From Syngnathus acus (taxonomy: Eukaryota; Chordata; Actinopteri; Syngnathiformes; Syngnathidae), in NCBI RefSeq assembly GCF_901709675.1, contig NC_051101.1, positions 10,066,501 to 10,130,500 of the forward strand: DNA of 64,000 bases, in the 5' to 3' direction. The notes beneath the pieces were generated by a model that worked only from the letters and a program-made list of their open reading frames with translations, made no database searches and was not told the DNA's origin. Made by a program: the position numbers and the translations under genes. Numbering within the stretch: the stretch's first letter is position 1; the number at the start of each line of letters is the position of its first letter. This document shows, one piece after another, positions 1-13,770 of this stretch.

Positions 1-3000
1 GTTGGAAGTTGTCTGATCACAAGGGACAGGAGAAAAGGCATTAGGAGCATGGTGGTTAAGATGGATATTACTCTGCTTAGCATGTGACGATATCAGGAAA
101 CGGGGATAGGACACTGTTGAGCCTTCACCCAGTGCTAATAGGCTTTTCTTCAGATGGCTTTGTTTGCCCACAGCGTGTTACATTACACCCGACTAACTTG
201 TAGCACGGTTACGAAATACAAAATGTTTTTGCGTTACACCCTGGAGTATTTTGGTGGCGCTTTGCTTCACTGCAGCACCTTTTGAAACCAAAGATGGTTC
301 CTAGCTCTCATGAGAGTGCACATTTGCTGTTTTTAAAATGTTTCAGTAGAATGTAATTAATGTCCTCATTAAGTGAGTGAACGAGCTGTGTATGGCAGAA
401 CTGAAAGCTTAAATCCCCCTCGGGTTCTTCTCTATTTTAGAAAGGGAAAAAAAAAAAAGGGGGTTACTGAAATAGATATCCTGTGAATGGTTGAAATTGC
501 GCCTGGTTCAGCAGTTAATTTCCTTTGTTTAAACTTACATACAAGTGACAGTACGCAATCAGATGATTACATGCGTGACAGAAAATTGCTCTCAAGAAGA
601 AGTCGGGTGAAATCATGGCAAACCCGCGTAGGAGAAAGAATTCTCCGTCGCCATTATGTGTAAAATCGAAAAAGGCATGTGAAAATGGGCTTTTTTTTTT
701 TTTTTACCATACTGAGAATGGGAGAAAGGAACGGTTTTAAGCACCGCTAATCCCATGCAAAGGACCAGCCAAGCCCGGCACGGCTGAGAACAAACAGCAG
801 ACAGGAATGCATTTGTCTGACTAGCCTGGCCCAAAGCAAGACGATGGAACCTTCTTCCCAGACTTCTTAATTCCTTTCCGAGTCAGGTTCAGAAGCCAGC
901 GTTGAATTCTGTGTATCCGGTGGAGGTTGTTTGGACACATACTTTGACAGGCCAGACCTCCATTATGGCAAAAGAATTAACTAGGTTTTAGCTCTGAGTG
1001 ATGCTGTCTTGCTCCACCGATTATCTGTTAGCTTGGTCAGGCACATCGTCTCTCAATGAATACTGAGGTCAAGAAAGTGAGGATTTATCCCAGTCCAGTG
1101 AATTCCTTTGGCGCCCCAAACTCTTGCCGAAGCATTTAAGATTGGTCCGTCTTTCTCCCCGGAGATGTGGAAGAAAGATATTTCTTTATTTGCAATAAAT
1201 GTCCGCTGCCGTACTAGCGGTTGATATGTGCGGCTAAAAATTAATAGCGGCAGCAGAGTAGGTGAAAGGTGAGCCTGATAGGAGACCAAAATGTCCGTTT
1301 TATTTTCTCATTCTTACCTCAACGATAACCTTTAGCTTGAATAAAATGTAAGTCATTGGCTGTTGAGGTGTGATGTTTTGAATTCAAATGCCTGTTTTTA
1401 TTGTTCACTTTTTTAAAAATGTTTTCAACTTTTACCGCTGATTCATGATCAAACGAATGGTAACTTTTAAGCAGGACAGTGTGATTATAAGACGCTATTA
1501 TCAACAGTGCGCAGAGCCTTGATGATCAGAAAACAGCTGGAGGTCGGCGTCTGGGAGAAAATGTTTTTGTAGCAACAAATCAAACATGGCAAAAGGCTGG
1601 GCCCTATTTAGAGTCTGGCACGCTTAAATGAATTTGCACGCCGGAAAACATTTCCGTTTGTCTCGTTCCAAACAATTAGTAACACTTTCAACTTTGAAAT
1701 TTAGGATTGCACTTGAGCAGTTTGTCATTTGGAGGCAATTAAGACGAGACTAGTAGTGGATTCTCTATGAAGAGGCGGCGTTGGAATAAATGATTCTTTG
1801 TTTAAAAAAAGTGTTTAAACCACCATCTGTTTGAAGGAAATGTTTTTCATCGTGGCGCAGCTGGATGGAGCTGAATCACAGACACTGACATCTGTTGTCT
1901 TCGCTTTCCTGAGCAGTACTGACGCTCGTGCACGTGTGGATTGTATAATAATTCCGGTCAACCCCGTCCTAGCATATCATAATAGTGGAATACCATCGGC
2001 AATATTTATTCACACTACCGCCTAATATTTGAATTTAGTCCAAACAGACCATCTATACTGGCCTTATCCTGGGACGACCCTTTTTTTTGTTTTCAAGAGA
2101 AGAATAATGAAGGGGAACAATCATCAGTCAACTGAAAACACTTTACTGCCTGACAGCCATTGGAGTGCTGTAGGAGAAGTTAATGACTGACGTTTCTGGT
2201 GGCTTGCTAATAAAATGTCTTTTCATTGGTTCTTCTGCGATTCGAAAAAGTCCAAATCATCAAAACACTGTAAACAGAAAGTACCGATGATACTCCTTGT
2301 AATTCCCTCCCCTGTTTTTCCCCTCTGTTTTGAATTTCTTTTCATTGCGCCATTGATCCCTCTCTGTTTTGACTCCGCGTTCGCTCGTTCTCTCAGCCTC
2401 GGGGCGTCTCGATGATCTAGAGCATCCTATGCGTGTTTTTGGGAAGCTTTCTGTCTTGGAAGGCGTGCGGCAGAAGCACCGACTCCGAGCGGACCTGTCT
2501 TTGAGTATGCTTGTCTCGTTGTTTCCCCGGGCACTCATTAAGGTGCTGTGTGGAGCTGTGTATATCAGATATGTGTGTGTGTGTGTGGGTGGGGGGTGGA
2601 TTTGCAGTTCATACTCGCATGTAGAGGTTAAAAGCCCCCCTGACGGAGTCATAATTTCCCCGCCAAGGGCGACCCGAGAAGCTAACTTCATTAGCCTGGT
2701 CCCGCTGTCGAGATTAACTTGATTATCCCAAGCTAGTCTTGATGGCGACAGTTGGTGTTAATGTGACACCTATTTTACTTCCATGCCATGATTCTAATTT
2801 ATATAAGATTATAGTGTTTGTGTGTGTGATGAAGATTGCAAAGGAGGGCCTCTTGGTACACCTGGAATGCTTGACTGCACTGTAATTTGCAAAGTGGCTC
2901 CTCTCCCGGTAATGAGCCGGTGTTGCTCTTGAAACTCCTTTCTATAATTTGCTTGATGAAAGTCATACACTTCCTTTTGTTTAGAGCGTGCCCACACACG

Positions 3001-5558
3001 TGCTTCCCCTGTCGTCCTGTTTAACATTCACCACGCAGTCTGGAAGTTTCCTCCGCTAATAGCTGTCGGTTCGTCTATGGCGCATTACCTACCTACACAT
3101 AGTTGGCCTTTAATTACAGAAAGGCCAAGGAACCTTCGGCTCACGATATACTGCACCTCTTGACTTACTCTTTATTAGGTGACATGTGAGTGACCTTTGG
3201 TGCTTTTAGGGCAAGCTGCAGTCAAGGATTGTATCAGTCATTGGAACGGTTTCTGCCGATTACGGTCAGCAGCTATCGTTGGACATCTCAAGGATAAATA
3301 GTTTGATATTTCTGCCAACCATTTGATATAAATTCAAGATTGATTTGAATGCTTCCGTAAACCATTTTGAGCTTTGTCCACCCCAGGGCACGGAAGCCCC
3401 ATTCGGGCCCATCGTGAACAAAGAGAGAGAGATAAAATGTGATTGGCATTCAAGCCCGGCGAGATCTTTCAATTGTCAAAACGTTTACCACAGCAGTCAC
3501 AGTACAGACGTGAAACCTATTCGGCTGTCGTAGGCAAGTAAAGTTACTGGCATTTGTGCGAACTCGTAGGCTGAAACAAAATACTTTAACCCTCCGGGAC
3601 TCAACAACCCCCCTCGCCCCCCCATGGCCTGTCACGGAAACCGTAATAGACCTTGAGAAAACAAGCAAGATATGAATACGGGGGACGAAAATGGCCGAAA
3701 TCCCAAAGCGCACAAAGGTTCAGACAAACCAGGCTGCTGGGAAGGTAGTGTAAATATTGCCTTAAATAGAATTTTGATGTGCTTTACCGTCGGTGCTACT
3801 TTTCACCTTCACGAGACTCTACTTGATTGGAAAAAACAACAACAAACAAACCATAGACTATTCTTATTATATTATGTTATGTTATGTTATATATCTTACA
3901 ATATTTCCCTTAAACAAGCATACATGATTTAGGTTAGAGATCATAAAATAGCTTTTACTGGTATGACACTGATTCATCTTTAAAAACAAAGCAAAATCTG
4001 TAGAGACGAAATGATTTATTCTTCTCATGATATCTGAAAAAAACTTTACTGGCACTCCAGACCAAAACACATTTTTAAACCTTTCTTCAGACTCCCACTG
4101 AGGCCATTTTTTTTTTTTTCCCTGACCCACAAATGCTTTTGAAAACACACACAAGCCTCAGCTTGTCTGCTCCCCAATCGCATCCGACCTCCTGGTCAAG
4201 GTGAAGATGATACAAACACATGGAGATGAGGGTTATAAAACACCATCTCCCGTGACCTCTTGGCAGCTGTCCTGTTATTCTCCGACTTGAACTGACAGGC
4301 CCCGTTTGCTCGCTTTATAACTAGCTGCCACCATGATAATGTCTTTTTCCCAATTGAGCAACCTCTGGCTCGACCAAATACAATTACTGCAAAAATGAAA
4401 GAAGCTTGGCAACGATTGGCTAAAGGTGTTTTGAAGTTTTACTTTCATCTGTCAAATAATGTTTATTACCAGTGCTGTGTCAGCATTTACATATTCATGA
4501 AATTGGAGCTTTTAAGGAACACTCGATTGGATGTTTGCCTTCAGACGCGTTCAAAGAAAAAAAACACATGCAGGTATATTATCACAAGTTACATCAACAT
4601 GAAATGCATCATTCTATGTTATTACAGCCGCCGCCTTGGGACTCGCAATGTTTTGACGTGCAGCTAAACATAGGGTAGAGCGCTTCCTGTCACAGGTCTT
4701 GTTTTCCTAGACACCATTTTCCGGAAGGCAGTCTAGGTGGAGAAATGCTCCCCCCCTCTCCTTTCCACTTCCAAATCCAATCGGGTCTAGTAATGCATTA
4801 AGGAAATAATTTGTCTCTCAAAAACACTCAACTCAATTGAACAATACTTTGGCAAAAGAAAAAAAACCTTCGTCAATATTAGTCAGGATTAATTAAAATC
4901 ATTACTTTTCAAATTTTTGGTCTTTATACATGTACGTACAGATTTAATCCTATATGCATAAAGCAAACCGATAGTGGGAATGTATTTGAGCAAACTTTAT
5001 TCATGTCCATTGTTAAATGGAAATATGCTCCCAAAGTTAGGCAATAATCTAGAATTAGAAAAAAAGACGAGCAAAGTGTTTTTCAAGGGGTTTGCAGATC
5101 GATTTTTTTCGTCTTTTGCGCCCAAAATGAAATATTCGGCGATACCGTGGTGTGCTTTTCTCGCTGTTTCTCGCATTCCTCCACTTGGCCTGACATCTTA
5201 TTTGATCTTCTACTATCTCTGCAGTGCCACTTTGTTTTTCAATTCATCAGTGATTGCTTGATTTGTAGCTTTACAGGCAACGTTTGCTTTATCCTCCATC
5301 CAAATCGACCCCAACTATTCATTTGACAATTTCCAAGCACCATCGACAAACCTTCAGGCCAATATCTTTATTTTCTGGTTATCCCCACATATGCGAGGCC
5401 ATGAAAACTTTAATGAAAATGTTTCCCGTCTGTGCGCCAAAGCGCAGCTTGCTTCAATCAGGACGCACCGTGTAAGCGCTCATCGCTGTGAGAGCGGAGA
5501 AATCACAATTGTTCTCCGAGCGGCTCGCCATTCTTTGCTTTCGTTCGCTTGGCCTATT

Positions 5559-5637
5559 ATGACATCTCCTGCTGCTGTGGCCTCTCTCTCTCGCCTCCCC
5601 TCCTGCCTCAACCACTTCATGGTTGAAATGTGGCTGG
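5559..5637 (+). other. Weak candidate for a first coding exon (signal peptide), phase-compatible
   Basis: An ATG at 5559 opens 26 codons and reaches a GTAAGA donor at 5638, leaving one extra base. That is phase 1, which the acceptor at 26646 needs; joining them gives an alanine followed by AGCTFEE. The block lies in a locally CpG-richer stretch (about 5400-5830). Against it, the encoded N-terminus has only a mediocre hydrophobic core interrupted by Arg, Asn and His, does not resemble the mammalian PTPRU signal peptide, and a phase match occurs by chance one time in three. The frame also extends upstream to another ATG at 5391. I regard this as a low-probability lead only. Confidence 0.12.
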
Positions 5638-6110
5638 GTAAGATCTCACGCTGGTCCTCTGTGACGCCTCGCTTCAACACCAGCAGCAAAACTAGGCACA
5701 GCCAGTGTGCTCCCGCAGCAAGGCCAACCAGATTGACGGGCTGCGCCGCCAGATGCGTTCCGCTTCACTGCACTTTGTGTTTGCCTAAGCGTGTGTTCAT
5801 CATTTGCAGGATGGAGGGATGGATGTTGGGTAAGACTTTGGGAGAAGAGCTAGACAGGCAGGCAGCATCAGTTTTGCTTTGGTGGAGTTTGCACGACGAA
5901 TGTTTGGTAAACGCAAGAGTGTCTGCGAAAGTATCAGGGCTAATCCGAAATGTAAATATTGACGATGGGAAAATTGTCACGAGCGCAATAAAGCATGAAG
6001 TGTATTCATACATTTAGTATTTTAGTAATTCAGTGGTTAAGGTTTTTATTGGAATTATCACATTTTCCTTCTCATAAGGCAACATTCTTGCAAAATTACG
6101 AGGTCCGCAA

Positions 6111-6335
6111 GTCACGATTATTTTTAATAATCAATTAATCTGTTGGTTAGTTTGTCGATTAATCGGTGAATTTGATGACGTTTTTTTTTAATTCCATCCC
6201 TTTATTTATAGAGGACTACAGAAATATGAGATTATTTTTGAAAAATTGAAGATTTGGAAAATTTTAGAAGTATCAAGGCCTCAAAATTTTATAATCGATT
6301 AGTTGTCGATTAATTGGTTAATTGCGCCACCTCTA
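6111..6335. repeat. Dispersed AATCGATTA-type repeat
   Basis: Both ends carry runs of the ATTAATCG / CGATTAAT type: GTCGATTAATCGG near 6154 and ATAATCGATTAGTTGTCGATTAATTGG near 6292-6319. The right end finishes with GCGCCACCTCTA. Read on the minus strand it starts with a TAGAGGTGGCGCAATTAA-like sequence, which resembles a dispersed repeat common in fish genomes. Shorter look-alike stretches occur near 9385-9425 and 41875-41930. Boundaries are approximate and I do not assign a superfamily. Confidence 0.5.
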
Positions 6336-7108
6336 AAAGTTACAAACGTATTCACCACACTTTTACCACTTTTTTGTATTCATTGTTGGTTTTAAGAAAT
6401 GTAATCCACTGTATAGTCCTCAAAGATTAATGTGTCCCTTGACGCTGAAAATAATGTAATATTTAATTAGTGTTGTCATGTGATAATACTTGTCATGGAG
6501 CTTTGCTGTCGTCCTCGAATGTGGGTTACCGTTGTCATCCAAGGCAGAAGGGAAAGACACTGGTCCTCCCCCGGGATGTGTGTAACGCCTTCCGAAAGCA
6601 TCAGCTCCATCAGTGCTTCGTCTGCACCAAAACATGACATTCATCACATACTCCACTTTGTACACCATTTGTATGCTTCTAGTAGAAATGTGCATAGTTG
6701 CTTACAAAAACAAATGCGGCGTACCAACATATAAATATTGAGTAGAGATGAGCGCTGACTCTAAAATAAATATTTGCTATTCACAGTAACCTTGTAAATA
6801 AACATGCTATCCCGAGAAGTACGGTGACTGACCGTATCGGAAATTGAATTTCCGTACATTTACACATACATGCATTGGCAGGCCAGTAAAGACACTAATT
6901 AGAAAGAAAGACCTGTAATCTTTCTGTGAAATAGACACTGATTGATTGATTAGTGTGAAGTGAAGCGTGACGGTTTGTTTATAATTGGAATAGCTTAAAA
7001 GGCTGGTGAATATTTAGTTTCTGGTGATGCATAGACAATTGACTGAATTACCCTGATCGATTTTTAACTGTGCCTTACAAACATCAGGTTTTTCTTTTGG
7101 CTACTAAA

Positions 7109-7491
7109 TACCGTATTTTCTGCACAATTAGGCGCACCGAAAAACCTCAAATTTTCTCAAAAGCCAACAGTGCGCTTTATAATCCGGTGCGCCTTATATA
7201 TGGACCAATATGGATTCGTGGATGAGGACTAACTTATTAAAGTAAGCTTTTCGTGTTTATTTTGTGTGTTGTGTGACATTAACGTTTGAGCAATGTTGAG
7301 TTATTGATATATTATTTTCACTGTTTCGAGTGTTACTATATTGTGATTGCATTAACGTTTGAGCAACGTTGAGTTATTTATTCTATGCGCCTTATAATCC
7401 GCTTTATATATGGTCAAAGTTTTAAAATGGGCCATTCATTGAAAGTGCGCCTTATAATCCAAGTGCGCCTTATAGAGCGGAAAATACGGTA
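7109..7491. mobile_element. TATAAGGCGCACC-family MITE, long form (copy 1)
   Basis: The element runs from a TACCGTATTTTCTGCAC end to the inverted GAGCGGAAAATACGGTA end and is bounded by TA. Each terminal inverted repeat contains two tandem AAGGCGCACC-type boxes. The core carries a roughly 100-bp imperfect direct repeat built on ATTAACGTTTGAGCAA(T/C)GTTGAG. No transposase frame is present, so it is non-autonomous. The TA flanks suggest a Tc1/mariner/pogo-like element, but the superfamily is inferred, not shown. It is closely related to the copy at 49468-49858. Confidence 0.75.
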
Positions 7492-10179
7492 GTTGAATCT
7501 GATTGAATCCACTATGTAACAAATAACAATTCTCCTGTTACAGAATAAAGGCAGACATTCCATTGAGGTCGTGAATAAGTCAACTTGATTAATCTTCTGT
7601 ATAGAGCCAATGCAGTTGCAGCACTTATTTATTGAGGTGAAGGGATTTCATTACGGATATACACTAAGGTTGAGCCAAGATAGTCGGAAAATCTAATTGA
7701 TGAGAAGCACATATTGTATATACACGCACCGTATGACAAGCAATGCATTCTTTGCTTAATTAGCTTAGCTAGCTAGTTTTACGTGCCCTCGCGCATGCAC
7801 GCGCGCACACACGCACACACACAGGTGAAGTATTGTCGTCTTACTCAGTAGACTTGATGACGCGGCTATAATTCAGGCTCACAGCGCCATAAGTCATTTT
7901 CATAATGCCAGCATGCAAGTGCAAAGCACTAGTTAATGTTACTGAATCACTTTGATGAATAACAGCAGAATAAAAATGGCTCTAATGTGATCTTGGCTCA
8001 TTGTCGCCCGGGTGCGATAAGCCTTCAGCAAATATTATGAAGGCCGGGCTCGGTTTTCAGAAAGCACAATCGGCAATTATATAATGCCAATGTAATATTA
8101 ACAAAGTTTTATAGTAATTTCCATCATTCCTTCATTACAAATTAGTGTAATGTGCGGATATTCATTTATTTAAATGATTTCAAATGCGAGTGCCTATTCT
8201 CTGACGCGTTTCGGCGGCTGTATGAAAGATTATCTACTGCTATTAGTATCTGTCGGTCTATAGTGCTATTCTTTAATATTAAACTAGCGCGGGGACAGAA
8301 ATTCAGAAGAGCTTCTCTGAATTCTCGATTATTTTATTTATAACTGTAGTTTTCTTTAATGGAATATTCAAACTCAGACGTTTTTCTTATTGTCATTATT
8401 TTTTGGGATCTCAGATGAAGGTTTCTGTTCATACAAAGATGTTTTTCTAGGGATTTTAGATTTAAAAAAAAAAAAAAAACATCATTAATTGAAGTATTCA
8501 CTTGAGTGTGTGGTTTCTTCCGTGTAGTGTAAATCAGGGCAAGCAGATACAAGCTTGGCTCAAATAGTCTGTTGTGAATATTGATTTCCCATTTTGTAGA
8601 ACAATGTAGTGTCTCTAATTGTATTAGAAGTTGTTAGGATTTCCCTGCAGCACACATCTATCATAAAGAATACAGACTGAACAGAATCGTTCCAGTGATT
8701 TCATGTCGTCACGCTCCTAATGTGTCAATTACATCGTGGTCATCATTAGCTGGAGGCGACACGAGATTGGGTGATCGATACAAAAAAGCTTCTCATGTCT
8801 TCTCCCCTTCAGATGCCTCGTGTTGCTTTACCTGGTTGCTGTGTGAAGTCAATAACACATTTGTCAGAAGCTGGCTTGGGCCACCCACTCCAGGTTCATC
8901 ATTGGCTTATTAGTATACGTTTGTCCTGTATTGATCCGTTAGGCCTTCTGAGTGGATCTATAACACTTCCCTTTCGAGAATAAGAAATTATCTTTGGCCT
9001 CTCATAACAAACAGAAGCACAACAACTGGCGGCAAATTTTGTCCAACTGAGGTTTGGGCTATAATTGTGCCTGGAGATTTGTTGACCCAGTTTGGAGCTT
9101 GCCATAATGGAATTGAAGGAGTCTTATTTTGGGGCGGAGGGGTTTTGCATGGCCATGGAAATATGCAAATGATCAAATATTAATAATGCAATATTTTTGC
9201 AGCTTATTGGGAGGTTCATGCTAATGACTTAACTGAGTAAATAATTGTACAAAATTGTTGCCCATCAGTTTATCCTTGTATATTTCAGTCCTCATTAGCA
9301 GAAACAGGAGATATATTTGTTTTAATTTCAATCAGGTTTTATGTCAAGCATACAGTAAGAAAGATTATAAACCAAACAATTATTTTTATTCTATAATCAA
9401 TTAATTATGAAAAAAAAATCAATTGTGCGAAATAGATGTTTGTTTTAAAGCAACCGAGGCAAAATGCTACGGAGCAGCCGTTTATTCAGTTTCAGCTAGT
9501 TATTTTCTGAAGAAAACGGAAATAGCCTGCTGCAGCGTAGACTTTTTTTTTTGTTGAAGTTTAATCAAATGCCAATCCCCTAATTACTTTATTCCACATA
9601 TCAGTGCTCTCAGATATCACGTATCTTGATTTTAGCCTCATAATGAGTTATCTCAATTTGCCATCAGAACTGCCCTCTTAAACGCACACATTCACTTCAG
9701 AGTGAACTCACAAAAAAGGCAAGATGAAAGTAAATCACCATCATTTTCTTTTAATTACCATGATACCTGCAATCTTGTGTAATGAACAGAACGTTTTTGT
9801 GCAGATGGTTGATGGGCCCGTTATCAATTCTGCTTCAAGCTGTTTATTGCCTCTCTCAGTTGAAGCTCATTGTCAAACTAAACATAAAGCATAGAATTAC
9901 TACTCTGAATTACATGTGTATTTAAAGTAATCACAAAGGCTCCACTTAGCTAAATGCTAACCTACAATTAGAAATGCCATAGGTAAACTCTTAAAAATGA
10001 GCATCTGTGTGCTAGCGTTACCACACAGTGTTACACACTAAACGGTGAAGAAACAGGACAAACTTTGCAACATTTATGATGAGCGTGGTCAAGAAACCAC
10101 GTTTTTAAAAATTAAGTCTTGGAAAATTTCAACGTTATTTATTACACATGACAAAAACGGTGGAACAGATTTTAGCGAG

Positions 10180-10277
10180 GGTCATGGAAGTTGACAGACA
10201 TGATTTGCTTTCACGGGCCACATAAAATGATATGATGGGCCAGATCTGGCCCTGGGGCCTTAGGTTTGACACCTGTG
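10180..10277. mobile_element. Truncated hAT-like element, one end only
   Basis: The stretch reads GCGGGCCACATAAAATGAT-like sequence, then CCAGATCTGGCCCTGGGGCC, and ends in GTTTGACACCTGTG. This matches the right end of the full elements at 31910-32186 and 32886-33173. The opposite CAGGGGTGTCAAA end is absent, so this copy is truncated; its left limit is approximate. Confidence 0.6.
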
Positions 10278-12821
10278 CTTTAAATAAGCCACGAAAAATG
10301 ATTGCTGCTGTTTAGAAGCACTGGAATGTCTTTGATTGTGAGCTCAAACTAGATGGGTCCATTAATGGTGATTATGGCAGCGTGTTATTACCTTCAATCA
10401 TAAATGCCTCACTCCAACATTTTTTGCTGTAAAAGTCATCCCACCCAAAAATTGCTATTTCTTTATTCATAAGCATCAATGTTTCATGATAAAATAATTT
10501 CTCCAGGGATTTGTAATTATCATTGATGGACCAAAAAAAAAAAAAGTTGCAGTTATCTGAAATGTCAAGATCACCGCCGACCTGTGATGGATTCAGGTTT
10601 GAGGTGATTACAGCTGCAGTAGCTCCTTGTTGTAAACACGAGACAAGGGATTACTTTCTGTCTGTCTGTGACAGGCAGGCAACCCGTCAGCGTTCGTGTC
10701 GCTTTCAAGGACCCGCTCCACCCAGGAATCTCCTTCTGAGCCGGGGAACAATTTTAATCACCCCTGATAATGGCTTTAGCGAGCAGAGGGTGGGGACATA
10801 CAAACCAATCAAGTGAAGAACATGTCCTCGCTTAGTTCACTTTTTACTTTCCGTCGGAACTCCCACAGGTCACGTTCAAAGACCTTGGTGAGTTGGAAAA
10901 CAAAAGTAACACAGTTGTGTTAACATTTCCCCATTGAGGTTATTAAAGATTGAAGTTGGTATGACTGACGTACATGAAGGAAATCTGTATGGGACTATTT
11001 AACCTTGCGGAGTGGAATGAAAGAACTAACTCAAGTGATTACCCTTGTGCTCACCTTGTCTTATTGTCGTGTCAATTGCGGGTTGGTAATCTTTGACAAA
11101 AGGCTCTTGCTTTTTATGCAGATGACATGCAGAGTATTTTTGAACCGTGCCGTGCTGTGGCGGATAACAAATTGTTTGTTTTGGGCCTTTGACAGTTTGA
11201 ATATGTAAATATTTCCGAGAGGCAAGGGAAGGATGGGATTGAAGAAAGACAGGCGGAGATAATGCCGCTCATTTGCAGTCAAGTCTTGATGTGACGATGC
11301 GCGTTGAGTTTTCATCCAGTTTAGCGGAATCGGAATACTTGTCGTCTTCACTTACGATATCGTACGACACACAAATAGCCAAAGATTGCCAATTGACTTC
11401 CCCTGTATATTTAATCTGTCAAACAAAGAAAGGTACCGCAGTCATTACAATGTTTAAAATTCAGCGTGAAATATTTTCTGAAGCGTACTAGAATTCAAAT
11501 TCAGTTTTGACAGTTTGGGGATTGACGTGGGAAGCCATGCGGCTTTGGATGGAATGTCATCAATTTAGCAAACTGTCAGGATGAAAAGTGAGTTGCTTCC
11601 AAAAATCTAAACCGACTTGTTCATAAGTAATATTGATGACTGGCCGGCAGGAACTTCAAATTCACAACAAAAAAGAAAGTTGAATGAAATCAGATCTGCC
11701 TTATTCTGTTACGCAACTTTTTTTGTCCTAAACAACAATAACAAATGAGCATTAGCAAACATATTAAATCACATCATGCTGTCTAAATTTCCCTCACAAT
11801 AACACAATGCTTATAACCTCAATGTCCAGAAACAAAATGGCCGTAGAACTGCTCATGCTTAATCTAAAAAGAAGTCATCTGAGGTTGCGCTGGCATCTGG
11901 TTTGAGTTCCTGCCCCCGGCCGGGCACGTGGAGCCCAGAAAAACAACAAAAAATGGATGCTTTGCAATATCTCCATGCACATACTGAGCCAGCGCTGCAC
12001 TCCTGCTCGTTCAGGATTCTACGCCTGCTTAGCATTGGACTACTCCTGGGTCGCTCTGATCAATCTAACGCTAAGGCAATGCTCCCCCCTTACCCCTGGC
12101 GTGTTCATGATCTAAAATCCGACTAATTTTGGAGGTGACCCGCTGCTCCTGAAATTAAGTTATGTATCATTCTCTTAATCTTTGCTGACAAGTATATGTG
12201 GGCGCTGCGGCATACTTCTGCACCATGTCCTCTACTAACAGATGGCATAAATCATTCTTTTAAACGCTGCATTAAGTATTAATCGTTCTCTATGCTGTCA
12301 CTGTCACACAGCTCGCTGGGCCACGGTGGGTGCAAAGTGTGATTAATGGAGGTGAGGTTGGAAGGAGACCCCCTTTTTTAGCCGCCGCCCCCTTTACCTA
12401 GCTTCGGTGAGTGGCCTTGACTCGATGACACGGACGTTTACACTTGCAGGATAATGATTTTGGACAAAAGGCTAAATGTAGCATGGGAAGCGATTCGGGT
12501 CCTGTTCCAGAAAAAAACACCGGCTGTCCTATTTAGAAAAGGATGAAGCCAAAACATTTGATGGGCTATTATGATTTGTGTGGCATTGCGTTTTGTTTGG
12601 ATTTTGAAGGGGTGTTTTTCGATTGCCTGTCATTTTGATTTGATTTTACGCCATTGTTGTCATTCAAATAAAAACGAAGCCATGCAGCCAATCAGTTTCT
12701 TGCCATTATATGGCAAATGCGTCCTATTTGTATGTAGATTTTAAGGTTTTTGAAACGTTTCTGGATTTACATCTATCTTGGTTAATATCTACTTTTCCAG
12801 TTTTGTCACACAAACTCACTA

Positions 12822-12906
12822 AAGATTGTGTGATGAATAATTTTTTGTCATCCAAGTTTTTTTTTCTCAAGATTGTGTGATGAATAATTTTTTGTAATCC
12901 AAGATT
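12822..12906 (+). repeat. 47-bp tandem duplication
   Basis: The phrase AGATTGTGTGATGAATAATT followed by TTTTGT(C/A)ATCCAAG occurs twice with a period of 47 bases (starting near 12823 and 12870). The copies differ by very few bases, which points to a recent local duplication. It does not encode anything I recognise. Confidence 0.7.
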
Positions 12907-13479
12907 TTATCAATTGATGTAAAACCCTAAGGTCTTAACTTTGATCAAAAATAACCTTTTTGCCACAGAAACATATGTCGCACTTTTTTAATGGAATGAA
13001 ACTGTTAAGCAATTAAGGAGTGTTGTGTAAAATGTTCTCAGAGTAGGAAAAAATCTTCTGAGAATTTAAATTTTTCTCAAAGATAAAAAATGTTTCCATC
13101 CGAATCATTAACCAAATTTTCACCTTGTCAATTTGACACTAGAGCTGCCTCTATTTCTCAATGTTGCTATTTTATTATAGCCATTCATTTATAGCTATAC
13201 TTTAAAATTGTAGTTTTTTTTGTTAATTTTGACACAGAACAAACATGAAAAAAAATTGAAAACACATCTCTAACAAATTTTCAAAATAAAAGCACCACTC
13301 TTTCATTTCCCTTAAATTTGGAATATTTGTTATTTTTGGAAAAACAATACCAGATACTTTCCCAGTTTAAAGCAGATTCCTCCTGAGGATTTTTTTCCAT
13401 CAAGTTTCCAGTGTCAAAAATGGCCTTTGCTACTTTCTTCAGGGTTAATACTCGGCACACTCTTTTGCCACCCTTTCCC

Positions 13480-13770
13480 CTCTGTGCCCGCTCTTCATGC
13501 CAGCGCTCTTAATGTGACGTTGATGCAAAGTGATGGACCACTGGCGCTCGGCCGATGTCCCCGTTCAGCGCCCTCTGCGTCTGCTCTCCAATTTACTGCC
13601 TTTGCATTCCATTTGCTTAGCTTCGGGCTGCGAGCTTCAGCACCCCCAATGCCACCCCCACACGCTCGCCCGCCCGCCCGCCCTCCCGCTCGCCATCCCT
13701 CCGCTCCTGCGGCACTGCTGCTGCTGCTGTTGCTGGGATGCGGGACCAAGGGCTGCAGCTGATGTGGTTT
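13480..13770. other. GC-rich island with a CTG run, not assignable to a gene
   Basis: This block is much richer in GC than its surroundings. It has repeated CCCGCC/GCTCGCC words and a CTGCTGCTGCTGCTG run near 13718. One + frame gives a proline/alanine-rich stretch followed by seven leucines and then a stop, superficially like a signal peptide. No canonical GT donor lies before that stop, so it cannot serve as exon 1 as it stands. It could be a regulatory island or a chance simple-sequence region. Confidence 0.35.

Noticed and set aside
2260-2722. Open frames of 143 and 117 codons on opposite strands
   Set aside because: They overlap each other, contain low-complexity sequence from the GTGTGT tract and resemble no protein.
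5391-6017. 208-codon + strand open frame
   Set aside because: The translation has no recognisable domain and its composition does not look like a conserved protein; it crosses splice-like sites in CpG-richer DNA. It is kept only as a weak first-exon lead, not as a gene.
13427-13762. Poly-leucine frame resembling a signal peptide, considered as ptpru exon 1
   Set aside because: The frame has no good ATG close to the leucines, ends in a stop without a GT donor before it, and cannot supply the phase-1 end that exon A requires.
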